Shown: in pieces, positions 1 through 38,468 of the stretch
How positions within the stretch are numbered: the first letter of the stretch is position 1
Layout: the number at the start of each line of letters is the position of its first letter
Source of the DNA: Ephydatia muelleri
Taxonomy: Eukaryota; Porifera; Demospongiae; Spongillida; Spongillidae
Reading direction: 5' to 3'
DNA: 64,000 nt
Assembly: GCA_013339895.1 (NCBI GenBank)
Contig: JABACO010000016.1
Coordinates: 7,099,463 to 7,163,462 of the forward strand
Notes under the pieces: model-generated
Told to the model about the DNA's origin: nothing
Database searches by the model: none
What the model saw: only the letters and a program-made list of their open reading frames with translations
Position numbers and translations under genes: made by a program

Positions 1-50
1 GTATTTAAAATATGGATGTAGTCCAAAACGAGCCTCAGTACACAGCTTAC

Positions 51-27524
<27,474 letters not shown>

Positions 27525-27632
27525 TTTATCCGCGTGGAGAAATTATTAAAAATGACTTCACCAGAGATCGGGTGAGACGTTACCATGGACACGTTTTAAT
27601 AACTAAGTAAGCAGCGGCAAGAAAAGCCGAAC
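27525..27632. promoter_or_regulatory. Bidirectional promoter candidate UBR4 / TMEM237
   Basis: 108 bp separate the divergent start codons of UBR4 (27524, minus) and TMEM237 (27633, plus). Both 5' UTRs and core promoters must fit here or start inside the partner gene. No TATA box is obvious. Confidence 0.6.
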
Positions 27633-30600
27633 ATGGATTCTTCTAGCCGGAAGATCTCTGTGTCATCAGACAAATCCCCCAAACGTATCCCTAATTTAGA
27701 TCCACTTTCTCCGGGACCTATGACCCTTTCAGAGTTACAAAGTCCTCCAACAAAGTTGCAATCTATTGAAAAACAGACAAAGCCTCGAAGAACTTCTAGG
27801 TCACGTGCTGAAGGTACGAATGAAAGCATACAAATAATAGTCCTAATTTTAGTACCCTTAGAAAGGCAGCCAGGTACCACTGAAGTTGACTCTGCTGCTC
27901 TTAACAAGATGAGAGCCAGACTGGATCCCTTCTACAATCGTCCTTTGCCTTCAATCAGTGCTAATCAATTCCCTGATCACACTCCAACTGAACCTCCCGC
28001 CAGCACAATAAGCAGAGGAGATCAGCTACCTTCAGGACAATCCCCTCCTAGCAAGAGAGGAACACCACTTAATGCTCCTCAGGATGAAAACCTGCAGGAT
28101 AGTACCTCAGAAGCTCTCCCTAAAAGGAGAAAGACAAGCAGAAGAAGAGTGAAGACTGTTGAACGTCTAAACGATGAAGAAAGCAACAGAAGCACAAGTG
28201 CAGCAAGTCTGCATTCGCTGCCAAGTGTGCACCATTTAGAGTTTATGTTTTTACAGGCATTATGACTGAAGAGAGATGCAGAAGGACAAGCTCTGCTGCT
28301 CCTGACCAGCCACAGCAAGGTGCTGAGGTCAACAACAAGGCCTCACCTAATCGATATGTGACCTGCACTGTTGAGACAGTGACCAATATGGCTTCCAATG
28401 ACCCTGACGCTGAGGTCAGGGTTGAGCCACGTGGTTCAATACGCCCCAACAACTCCAGTGAGATTTAGAAAAGATAGTCTTCTCTTTCCCCCATGATTGC
28501 TTGCATATTTTACATTTGCAACTTTTTAACTCCAGGTTATTAATGTAATGAATGCACCTTTTTTTTTTCCCCTTCATTTTTAGATTCACCTGAGCACTCA
28601 GTTGATGTGAGACCACTACCAGGTACCACTGTGTCTGTTGTCAAGGGAACTGTGTAAATGATAACAATGTTTTCATCAGTACTGCCGCCAAGTTTGGACA
28701 CTCCCCCACCTACTCTGTCACAGAGTCCCAATATGCCAGAAGGGTAGGTCAAACTCCAGCAGATTGTCGATTATTTAGGTGCATAACAAAACAAACACAA
28801 GGCTGCATAATGCATGCACGCAGGACATCTGTCCAAAGGCAGGTTACTGTACATTGTGAGGAGTAAAGCATACCTTGAACGTCATGCCACATAGGCACAT
28901 AGTCATACAGATAGAGACCTGTGGCAGTTGATGTTAGTCAGAGGTGTCACTGGTGTTAGTGTGTGCAGGTGTCACTGGTGTTAGTGTGTGCACTGACAGC
29001 ATGAACAGCTCCGTCTGGCTTGCTTATGATGACAAATGGTTGCAAATGTCTGTAGGGAGTGTCTGGGGCCCAAGGATCAGCTGTCAATGCACCAATCTTA
29101 TTGGACTCCTTTCCTTTGAGGCAATGGCTAGACTTACGAAACAGTAGTTAACGACATTAGCTAGTGCACCTACTCCCCCTTCTGTGGAACAAAAGGTCAT
29201 AACCACCCCTCAGCTGACAGGTACTACATGTACGTTGGTCTGTTCCTATCCAAACATAAGATCTCACTGATAGGCCCTAAGATGTTTGATTGACAGCATG
29301 TTGTGACCTCAGCTGCTTCCTACAGTGCTTCACAATCAACCCACACGAGGCAGCAACTTGGCCGCTCTGGTGGTATGCAGTACACTTTCTTTGGTGCATA
29401 AACTGTCCATTTACATGTGTGTGGTGCTGTTTTCAGACCCAATGCTACTAGTCTCTGATGAAGACATTGTGGAAGAGTCCCTAACAGCACCGACTACAGC
29501 ACCCACTGGCGATTTTTCAGACACCGGAGCAGTTCTGACCCTTGGAATTGGGACCAGACAACCACCACGATCAACAGGAGTGGTCTACGTGGAGAAAGAA
29601 GGTAAAGAGTTGTGTTCGACCCCTAGTATGTTTTCTCTTTGTTCACGGGGCGATTTCTGGGACAGATGGCAATGGTTTTGTGGCAAAGAAACCAGGCACA
29701 CATGAGCGTCCTGACTCAAGAGGGGGTACCTCGACCCTCATAGCCTCCCTGTGGGGCCAAGGAGTCACCAGCACCAAGTTTGCTCTTGTAAGCTTTACAC
29801 ATGATCATCAGCATGATCATCACATCAGGAGAGGCTGGGTGAAGAATGTGACATGTGCTGTGGTGTTGATTTTATCATGTGCATTTGCAGAGGGAGGAAG
29901 CCATGTTCTCTCAGATCTTTAACATAGCAGATTGTAACATTCATGTGGTTTCTCTGATCTGTATTGCACAGAGTTTGCACACTCTCATTCAAAGGTTCAT
30001 TCTCAGCCTACAAGGGTTACTGGCTGGTAAGTTCTATTGAAAACAGGGCTGCAAGTCCCAGTCCAACATATTGCGAATAGGGCTGCAAGACTCCTTGTCT
30101 TCTGTTTTGGGTTAGGACTCTCTCTGTGGGACTGTGTGGTGGCCGGCGTACTGAGCAGGGAAGGGAGCGGCCATTTGAACTTGCTTCAGCAATATGGTTC
30201 CCTCACCCTGCCCCTCCACACCATCCACCTCCTCATCCTCCTTCCCTTAGCAACATCAATGCTGGACAGGTGGGCTCTGTAAAGAAGAACAGTTCATCAC
30301 CCTGTTACACCTGTGGTTTTTTTTTTTTCCCTCCCTCCATAGGATTGATACGTTAAGGCCAAGTAAGCAGTGTGCTTTGAGCTTCATGCACAGACCTGTA
30401 CAGATGGTGTTTGTGGCCGGTAAGGTCCCCTGAGAGCCTCATGCATGTGTCTTATCCCCATCCTGCTTCCTCCTGCAGCACTACTGCTGGTGTTCCTTGC
30501 CCTGGTCTTCACTGTCAGTCTGGCATCCATTGATGAGAGGATTCAGCTGTACTCCGTTCAACCTGACCTGTGGTACACATTCCTCACCACTCATGGAGGG

Positions 30601-32076
30601 CTACAAATAGAGTTTTATTTCTCCCTCCCACAGGACTGACATTGTGACCAGTCGTCAATGCAACCTCCTCAGGAATGACCGCACCCACTGGTACCTACGT
30701 ATTGAACGCTCACCCAGTCAGCTCCAAGCTGACAGCATGGCTGGTACTGAGCATCTTGAGAGCTGTATGCTGCCTCCTGGGCTGGATGATCATGTCCTGG
30801 TTCACCAAATATGACCGCCTCAGAGGTACGTGTGCATACATAAGGGGGTCCACAAAAGAGCACAACTGTTTTACTAATGAGAAAATCAGTGCTGGTGTAA
30901 GTTTTGTTAAAATGATAAATTTATTTTTAAGACTTTTATGTTGAAGTTGGATTATTAAACTAATTAATTCTGTGTACGTGTGGGGGGGATGGTCCATATT
31001 GCAAGGGTCACCCACCTGGTGTAGTGTGGGGGGGGGGGGGGGGGGGGGGGGATGGTCCATATTGCAAGGGTCACCCACCTGGTGTAGATGAGATTGGACA
31101 GTGCTTTGCTCTGTGTGTAGCCATCAAATGATGCTTGGTGCCAGGCACAACTCTGGCTTAAGTATGGTGGTCTAGGCCTTCGTTCCCTCCCCCAACATGC
31201 TGCCTTTATTGCCTCAATGACATCCTCGGGCTTTGGCAGTGCTGACAACATTCATACAGTGGCAGTGTTAAACTCCCAGGTCTCCTTCTCATCAGAGTAT
31301 ATCCCACTCCACAGAAGGTCTTGTCAGGAAAGATGGATGACCAACTTTTCCATACTCCTGGCTTTCAGTGGGTTTTGGCCTGCACGTGAGTACCAGATGG
31401 CCACTAGGTAGTGGTGGCTGGGGTTGGACACTTCAGGTCTTTCTACATGCCCATTCTGCCTCGATACTGCTCTTGATCCTCTTGGCCACCATGTTGTGAC
31501 CTGCAGGCATGGGGAAGATGTGGTCATACCCCACAATCGCTTGTGGGATGAGGTCTTTGACCTCTGTCTTCATGCCCACCTGAGCATTAGGTTAGAGAAA
31601 GGCCATGGTCTTTCCATCTGGTCATTCACCTGTCCTCCCCCAATTCATCAGTGGTGGCTGAGATTTATGGCTGGTTGAATATATGGCTCTGATCCACTCC
31701 ATTGCAAGAGCTATCCTGGCCAGGGACCTCCCATCCTCCTAACTGCTTTTGCTTTTTTTTAGTGTATGTGTGTACCTAAAAATAACTAGCATGGTTAATT
31801 GTATAGTATAAATTTATTGGCAGTTATGTCAATTAACCAATAAATTGTTATGGTTTAATCGAGTGTTTAATTATAAATACCATAACTGTAATAACTTTTT
31901 CCTGGTTTGTATCATTTATAACTAAATATAGAGCTACACACCTGTGTTACAAGTGTTGCACACTTGTATCATGGACGTAATGTAATGTTTCAACATTTCC
32001 ACTCGCAGAGTATCTACATGCAGTCGATGAAAGGTGCAAGACACCTCCAGCAAGTTCAGAACCTACACATAAGTGA
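27633..32076 (+). CDS. TMEM237: TMEM237, ciliary transition-zone tetraspan protein
   Basis: TMEM237 acts at the transition zone of primary cilia; human mutations cause Joubert syndrome 14. Here the N-terminus (27633-27813, 27862 to about 28226, then about 28259-28451) is hydrophilic and disordered, as in the family. A 48-bp intron separates the first two exons. Later exons: 29438-29601 (GVVYVEKE), about 29651-29788, 29974-30026, 30115-30269 (LNLLQQYGSLTLPLHTIHLL, then LATSMLDR), 30343-30420 (RIDTLRPSK), 30479-30571 (FTVSLASIDERIQLYS), about 30675-30825 (TAWLVLSILRAVCCLLGWMI) and the last exon 32009-32076 (EYLHAVDERCKTPP, stop 32074-32076). These reproduce the human LLQQY, SAFDRID, DRIHLY and WIVVNLVVALLVGL order and the four membrane segments. 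The phase-1 join 30825/32009 is clean. Exons between 28580 and 29430 and the frame at the 30571 junction are not fully resolved. Confidence 0.85.
30826..32008 (+). other. Last TMEM237 intron, enlarged by a LINE fragment and G-runs
   Basis: A 1.18-kb intron, larger than most neighbours. It contains two copies of a block with GGATGGTCCATATTGCAAGGG separated by a run of about 23 G (31028-31050), then a LINE remnant (31088-31760), then AT-rich sequence with no recognisable feature (31760-32000). Confidence 0.7.
31088..31760 (+). mobile_element. Degenerate non-LTR retrotransposon (LINE) fragment, C-terminal part of the RT ORF
   Basis: Broken plus-strand frames read CQAQLWLKYGGLGLRSLPQH near 31140-31200 and, after stops, CPFCLDTALDPLGHHVVTC..GEDVVIPHNRLWDEVF near 31445-31560. 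The GGLGLRS block and the C..C...LDPLGHH..TC...D...HN.L pattern are typical of the region downstream of the RT domain in many animal LINEs. No intact ORF, no visible 5' end. Confidence 0.75.
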
Positions 32077-32163
32077 TTTTTTCAATTCATGAATATAAAC
32101 ATTGATACTGTTCCTCTATGTTGTTGTGTAATCCAGCTTGATGTTTGTGATCTGACAAATTAA

Positions 32164-32607
32164 CTACAGTTCCAACTTTTTGAGCTTTGCCCTCAGTGCC
32201 TCTAGCTCCTCCCTCTTGACCTGCTCCCTCAGTAGCCTCTGCTTGTGCTCCATTGTGCCCACCTCTTCTGTGCTCTGGACCGTAACGTCTGGACCATCAG
32301 CCCCTGCCGTCTCCACCTGGCCACCACTCGCTGACTTGCTGGCTTGCTCCTCTAGCGCCTTCTTCTTACGAATCACCTCCAGTACCTCAGGAGGGGGCTC
32401 TGAGGGAATAGAGAGCTCTAATTGACCACGCCCATTGTGGCCCCACCCATTAAACCACACCTTACCCGTGTCACTGTACCAGCCGGCATCCCCCACATAG
32501 TGTGTGGGGTAGACCAGAAGAGGGTGGGCTGAGAAAGCATTGAGGTTCCTCGGATTGAAATGGTCAGCCCAGCTCTGTCTAGTGAAAGCAAGTAGGGAAT
32601 CCACCAG

Positions 32608-32673
<66 letters not shown>

Positions 32674-34023
32674 AGAGAGCTTGAAGAGCAACTACTGCAC
32701 AGCACAAAACCATGCCCCAATACTATATGGTTCAGGTCCCCCTTGGCCACACCTACATAAGCACACATAGCCACCTACTCTGCATGGCGGTTGTACATGA
32801 TGGGAAAATACTCGTCCACTGGAAGGAGGTTATCGAAAGGTCTTGCATTAATCAGCTTCTGAGCCCCACTCAAGGACAGAAGGTAGCCAAGTGTCCAATA
32901 CGAGTAGGACGGTCTGACGAGCATCTGTGATCCAGTAATGAGCTCCTCCTCATTCCAATTCAGCACCTTCCGGCCAACAAAGCTGTACAGGTTAAGAGTG
33001 CGCTTCAAATAGGTACACTAAATAAATATCCCCCAAACAATCCATCCCCAGTTTTTGGATCAGGGTTTTATTTGGCAACCAGCAAACAAAAGGCCCTGTA
33101 GCAAAGCCAGCAGTATCTTTACCAAAGACCACCTGGGACTGACTTATTAAAACATATGTGCTGCATAATGTACCCTTGCTAGAGTGAAAGTGAAATTATG
33201 ACTACACACAATGGTGATGTCGTTGTACTTAATTGATAACATACATCAGATCCCAATCCAATTTAAGCGTTTCTGTCTCGTCCAAAAGCAGCCTGAGGTT
33301 CTTCTTGAACTTCGGCTCAAAGTCCACATCATCTTCCAAAATCAGTACCCTCTTCAACTGCTGTTCTACCATCTGTGTGCGCGGGAAGGTACAGGGTTAA
33401 GAATCACATGCAGTGCAGACATATTGAGACAGTTAAGTGGTGATTAGTAAAAGCTGTTACGTTTTCCAAGGCACACAAGATGAGCCATCTAAACACACAC
33501 CAGCAAATGGACAAGCCAAGAGTCTGGCACAGCCGCAAGGTAACAAAATGCATACTGGCATAGTTGCCAAGCAACACGCTCCATGCAGCCTTAGTGAAGC
33601 CACCTTGTCTCTCACCTTCTCCCAGATAGTGTAGTGACTGAGGAAGCAGCCAACCTCTCCCATTGTCATGGGACGCTCACCCCATGGGTCCCGCCATCCG
33701 GGCAGGTAGTGAATTCCAAGGCTGTCCACGTACGACTGATTCAACTCCCTGATGCACGCAGAGAGATGACAGCATGAAAGCAAAAAGAAATGCTTCCAGC
33801 TAATTGTTTATCTTTCTCTAATTGTTGCTTCTCTCTTTTTTTTTTTTTAACCAATACGTCCCACTGCCAATGTAAATTGGATAGGCCTTTCTCAAATACA
33901 CGGGAATTTACTACTTCTACAGAATGAGTGACGTATCTCATCTGTACTTTATACAACATAATCACATATAAGCTACATCAAACCCACCCACACATCGTGC
34001 ACACTATGCATACACACATCGTG

Positions 34024-34055
<32 letters not shown>

Positions 34056-37000
34056 TGTATAAAGCACGCACTCATGCATGCCACACCTTCCATCCACAGC
34101 ATCAAACAGGGTATAGTTGAATGCCAGCTCGTCCAGGCAAGCCAGCATGCGGTTTCGTCTCTCCGGCCTTCGTGCCAAACTGATCATGAACACCTGGGAC
34201 GACATCATAGCCACACCTCCTCAAAAAACAATGGTGTGGAGTGCCCACCGCCAACTCACAGCGTCCAATCCAACATTGTCCTTTGGTTTCGAAGGTGCCG
34301 GGATATTTTCACTTCGAGGGATGAGTGGATGGAAAACTGAGGCACAAAGCTTGATATAAATGAAATCGCTGGTCTCTAAATAGTGCTTACCTAACGTCTT
34401 CAGCTTGTAATCAGTAAATGCATCAGCTGCCTCCTGTAAACTGCTATATTTCATTGGATGTAGCAAGTAGCCGAATTCATGTGTGTTTAGTACATACACC
34501 TCCAGCCCTGCCAGGGGAAAGGAAATCAGCTTTGTAACACACACAGGAAGCTTCTTTCGAATAATCAAACTGATGGTTACCTTTGATGAAAAACAAGCCG
34601 ATGACAACAGATTCACAAAATATTTTCCATCACTATAATTTTGGCTCAATGTGTGTTAGAATGTGTTATGTTCTAATATGATGGTTCAGTTATGTTCTAA
34701 TATGATGGTTCAGTTATGTTCTAATATGATGGTTCAGTTATGTTCTAATATGATGGTTCAGTTATGTTCTAATATGATGGTTCAGTTATGTTCTAATATG
34801 ATGGTTCAGTTATGTTCTAATATGATGGCTCAGTTATGTTCTAATATGATGGCTCAGTTTGTTCTAATATGATGGTTCAGTTATGTTCTAATATTGATGG
34901 TTCAGTTATGTTCTAATATGATGGTTCAGTTATGTTCTAATATGATGGTTCAGTTATGTTCTAATATGATGGCTCAGTTATGTTCTAATATGATGGCTCA
35001 GTTATGTTCTAATATGATGGTTCAGTTATGTTCTAATATTGATGGCTCAGTTATGTTCTAATATGATGGTTCAGTTATGTTCTAATATTGATGGCTCAGT
35101 TATGTTCTAATATGATGGTTCAGTTATGTTCTAATATGATGGTTCAGTTATGTTCTAATATTGATGGCTCAGTTATGTTCTAATATGATGGTTCAGTTAT
35201 GCTCTAATATGATGGTTCAGTTATGTTCTAATATGATGGCTCAGTTATGTTCTAATATGATGGTTCAGTTATGTTCTAATATTGATGGCTCAGTTATGTT
35301 CTAATATTATAGTTCAGTTATGTTCTAATATGATGGTTCAGTTATGTTCTAATATGATGGGTTAGTTATGTTCTAATATTGATTGGCTCAGTTATGTTCT
35401 AATATGATGGTCAGTTATGTTCTAATAGATGGCTCAGTTATGTTCTAATATGATGGTTGCAGTTATGTTCTAATATGATGGCCTTCAGTATGTTCCTAAT
35501 ATGATGGTTCAAGGTATGTTCTACTATGATGGTTCAGTTATGTTCTAATATGATGGCGCAAGTTTGTTCTAATATGAATGGTTCCAGTTATGTTTCTATA
35601 TTGATGGTTCAGTATGTTCTATATAGATGGTTCAGTATGCTATAATATGATGGTTCAGTTATTGTCTAATATGATGGTTTCAGTTATGTTCTAATATGAT
35701 GGTTCAGTTATGTTCAATATGATTGTTTCAGTTATGCTCTAATATGAGGGCTCGGTTTATGTTCCAATATGATGGTTCAGTTATGTTCTAATATGATGGT
35801 TCAGTTATGCTCTAATATGATGGTTCGGTTATGTTCCAATATGATGGTTCAGTTATGCTCTAATATGATGGTTCAGTTATGCTCTAATATGATGGTTCAG
35901 TTATGCTCTAATATGATGGTTCAGTTATGCTCTAATATGATGGCCATGTTAGACATAACATTTGCCTTGTTCAGACTAGACTTTGGCAACAGCAGAGTTT
36001 CTGTGGCTTTGGTTGTCTCATTGTTCACCTCTTGCACCAAGGCATTAGTCAATTTCAGAGATAGGCACTGATACAGTATTCCTGCATGCAAGGCATATTC
36101 CATAGAAGAAAAAAATTCCACATACTTACTTCTATATAACGCAACGCACCCGTAATCCACACAGTGGCTAAGTCCTCTGGGAACATTACAGAGCAATTAT
36201 CTGTCCTGCAGACCCTTAACATAGGCTTGTTAATAGTTGCCATGGCACTAGCATCCCATTGCCTTAAAAGGAGTCACTCATCACCCATGCGCACGGTGTC
36301 AGGTTACAACATCTATTTAGTATGTACATGTAGCAGTTTACTGACACAGCTGAGGCTGGGGTTAGGGACTTGACTTCATGGGAGCAGCTGCTTAAATGTG
36401 TGCCTTGAGACTACTGTAACCAGTTAGCCATTCAAATGCCAGCTGAATGGATATGAGCTTAAAATAGCAACTAAATGTCTGCCTGCACAATGGACAATTG
36501 GTAGCACTGGTGTCATATGCTGCCTTCTGGTAACATAATGTAACATTCACTGTAGACACTGAGCCCTGCAGTCTTCAGAGCTTACTGTGAAGCAATCTAA
36601 TAACTGTGAAGCAATCAAATAACCGTGAAGCAATCTAATAGCCGTGAAGCAATCAAATAACCGTGAAGCAATTTAATAACCGTGAAGCAATCTAATAACA
36701 GTGAAGCACAACCTAAGGCACCATCAGGAGCTGGCCACTAAGAATTGAACAAGAACACAACAGCAGCAGCTAGTGATGAAACCCTTTGAACAATAACCCA
36801 TTCACATCCAGATTTTGTTATTGCCAAATCACAAGGGCTCCATTGTTCAACCTTTCAAAGGTAGAGGAACTATATATTCACAGTGTACCTTATGTGACCA
36901 ACAGGAAGTAATGACCTCCATGAGCCACTCCCACCATTCCACAATCTTACCTTATCTTATCCACAATGCAAGGTTCTATTTATCAACACAAAGAAATGAA

Positions 37001-37398
37001 CACATACCAAATATGTTGACCTATTTAGTAACGTACTGACTTCATTAACCACACGCAAAGCACTACACCCTAGTATACAATATTTAATTTAAATGGTGGA
37101 AGAGACACACCACATCAGCCAGCATTGTGAGTGCTCTCAAGTGTGTAGCCTAACCTTGCTGTCTGATGGAGTACGCAAACTGGACCACATCGTCCACAGG
37201 GCCATGGAAACCTTTAGCAGGGGGCCAGAACACCAAACCCGTGCTGTGCTGGGTTCGGAGGTCAACGAGGTACGTGGAGTGAACAACAGCCACCTTGAAA
37301 CAGCCCAATCGCTCCCTTGTCGCAATAGGTATGTAGTCATCTGTTCGTTTGTAATAACCCTAGTGAGAAGGCAGGTGGAGAGATAGAAGCAGTGTGTG

Positions 37399-37437
<39 letters not shown>

Positions 37438-38309
37438 TGATATATTTATATTTCACCAAGCTATTCAGGTATTCCTTACAGTCTGGTCCTGTCCTCCCCA
37501 GAAGTTGGTGTACCGGGATTCGTTATTGACGGTTAGAAGAGGAGCTATAATAGGCCTGGGGAGGACGAAAGATATCATAGTTGCGTTTACGCAAAGCTTG
37601 TGTGTACACCGAAGACACCTACTTGTTTTCCTGAACTAATAAGCGCAGCGTTGATGGGTTAACGAGGAAATTATCGCAATCGACAAACTTGGAATACATT
37701 CCAAAGACATAGCACATGGAAAACACAAAGTCAAAGTTATTAAGTCCACGCAAGCACAGAAGCTGTACTCACAAAAAGGTAGTCGACGTTAGCTGCTCGA
37801 GCAGCGTCTAGTGCCTTTTGCCTGAGCTGGGCTATTTGCGTGTATCTGGCATCCGGCATGTCGAAGGGATTGGGCGTGACGTAGGTCACTTCGGTGGAGC
37901 TGTAGAAGTCCACATTGGCATACGAAGTCCGTACGTTATCGGTCCATCCCCGCAGTATTGCAGCTGTGTCGTCCTCGTTGTGATCGGTGCGTATCCTGAA
38001 CGTCGTAAAGGGAAGAAGATTGAAAGCAGTATAGCCGACTTAGGATAGGATATAGCCGTGCCGTCTAGTCAATACCTGACTGCGCCTTCCTTACCAAAAC
38101 GAGAGTTTATCCTTTGGGTAGTCCTGGCGCTCCAGATACCCTAGGAAGTCGGGCAATGTGTACGCATGGTTCCTCGCCAAAATGGCAACCAAGATTGTCG
38201 GAGAAGAGCGCTCCGGTGACGGTAACTCGTCCGTAGCGGAGCCATAGAAGAACAGAGCACTCAAAATCGCAGCGTGGAGCGAAAGTATTGCGAGGAAACG
38301 AGCAACCAT
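32164..38309 (-). CDS. COLGALT1: Procollagen galactosyltransferase (COLGALT / GLT25D family)
   Basis: This ER-lumen enzyme transfers galactose to hydroxylysine in collagen. The ATG is at 38309, followed by a hydrophobic signal segment (FLAILSLHAAILSALFFYG). Exon 1 (38095-38309) ends LSF with phase 2 and joins exon 2 (37773-37995) to give WIRTDHNEDD. The DxD motif is in FVDCDNFLVNPSTLRLL (about 37660). Further exons: about 37480-37550 (NFWGGQDQ), 37150-37365 (YYKRTDDYIPI), 34400-34509, 34250-34340, 34087-34211 (VFMISLARRPERRNRML), 33619-33747 (GEVGCFLSHYTIWEK), 33242-33374 (LILEDDVDFEPKF), 32778-32988 (SYWTLGYLLSLSGAQKL), 32466-32583 and 32164-32400. The C-terminus is a charged coiled coil ending KLEL, compatible with ER retrieval (RDEL in human). 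Paralogue choice (COLGALT1 or 2) is not meaningful at this distance. One 2.6-kb intron holds a 1.3-kb minisatellite. Confidence 0.92.
32611..32667. repeat. (AC)n microsatellite
   Basis: About 57 bp, in the COLGALT intron just upstream (on the minus strand) of the acceptor of the exon at 32466-32583. Confidence 0.95.
34655..35943. repeat. 1.29-kb minisatellite, 24-bp unit, COLGALT intron
   Basis: About 53 copies of a unit built on TTATGTTCTAATATGATGGT plus TCAG. Both ends are homogeneous. The middle, about 35380-35760, is full of single-base indels and substitutions. A one-base ATATTGATGG variant recurs at intervals. The 24-bp unit has no stop codon in one plus frame, giving apparent open frames of MMVQLCSN repeats that are not genes. 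Confidence 0.95.
36590..36712. repeat. 19-bp minisatellite x7, COLGALT intron
   Basis: Units of AACCGTGAAGCAATCTAAT with minor variants. The surrounding intron, 35945-37140, shows no other feature I can support. Confidence 0.85.
37394..37436. repeat. (GT)n microsatellite
   Basis: About 40 bp of GT in a COLGALT intron. Confidence 0.95.
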
Positions 38310-38468
38310 CTCAGTGCGCTATCTGCTGGTTGGTAACCACTGGCGTGCACCTGGTGTAAGAAAGACATCACACAAAATCCACACGAGGACAACGAGGGGT
38401 AAACCCTGGCATTATTGTTATTTGTATATACCGTATTCGCAGGGAAAATTTTGCCCACTATAATTGAT
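38310..38468. promoter_or_regulatory. Bidirectional promoter candidate COLGALT / POLK
   Basis: 159 bp between the divergent start codons at 38309 (minus) and 38469 (plus). Contains GTATATACCGTATT just upstream of the polymerase start, but no convincing TATA box can be assigned. Confidence 0.6.

Noticed and set aside
28875..29150. Direct repeat of GGTGTCACTGGTGTTAGTGTGTGCA (about 29 bp, twice) as a regulatory element in TMEM237
   Set aside because: Only two copies, intronic, and similar short duplications are everywhere in this window.
36055..36243. Open frame with TDNCSVMFPEDLATVW on the minus strand as a COLGALT exon
   Set aside because: The flanking exons (FAYSIRQ and LEVYVLNTHEFGY) are contiguous in the family, and nothing matches this segment.
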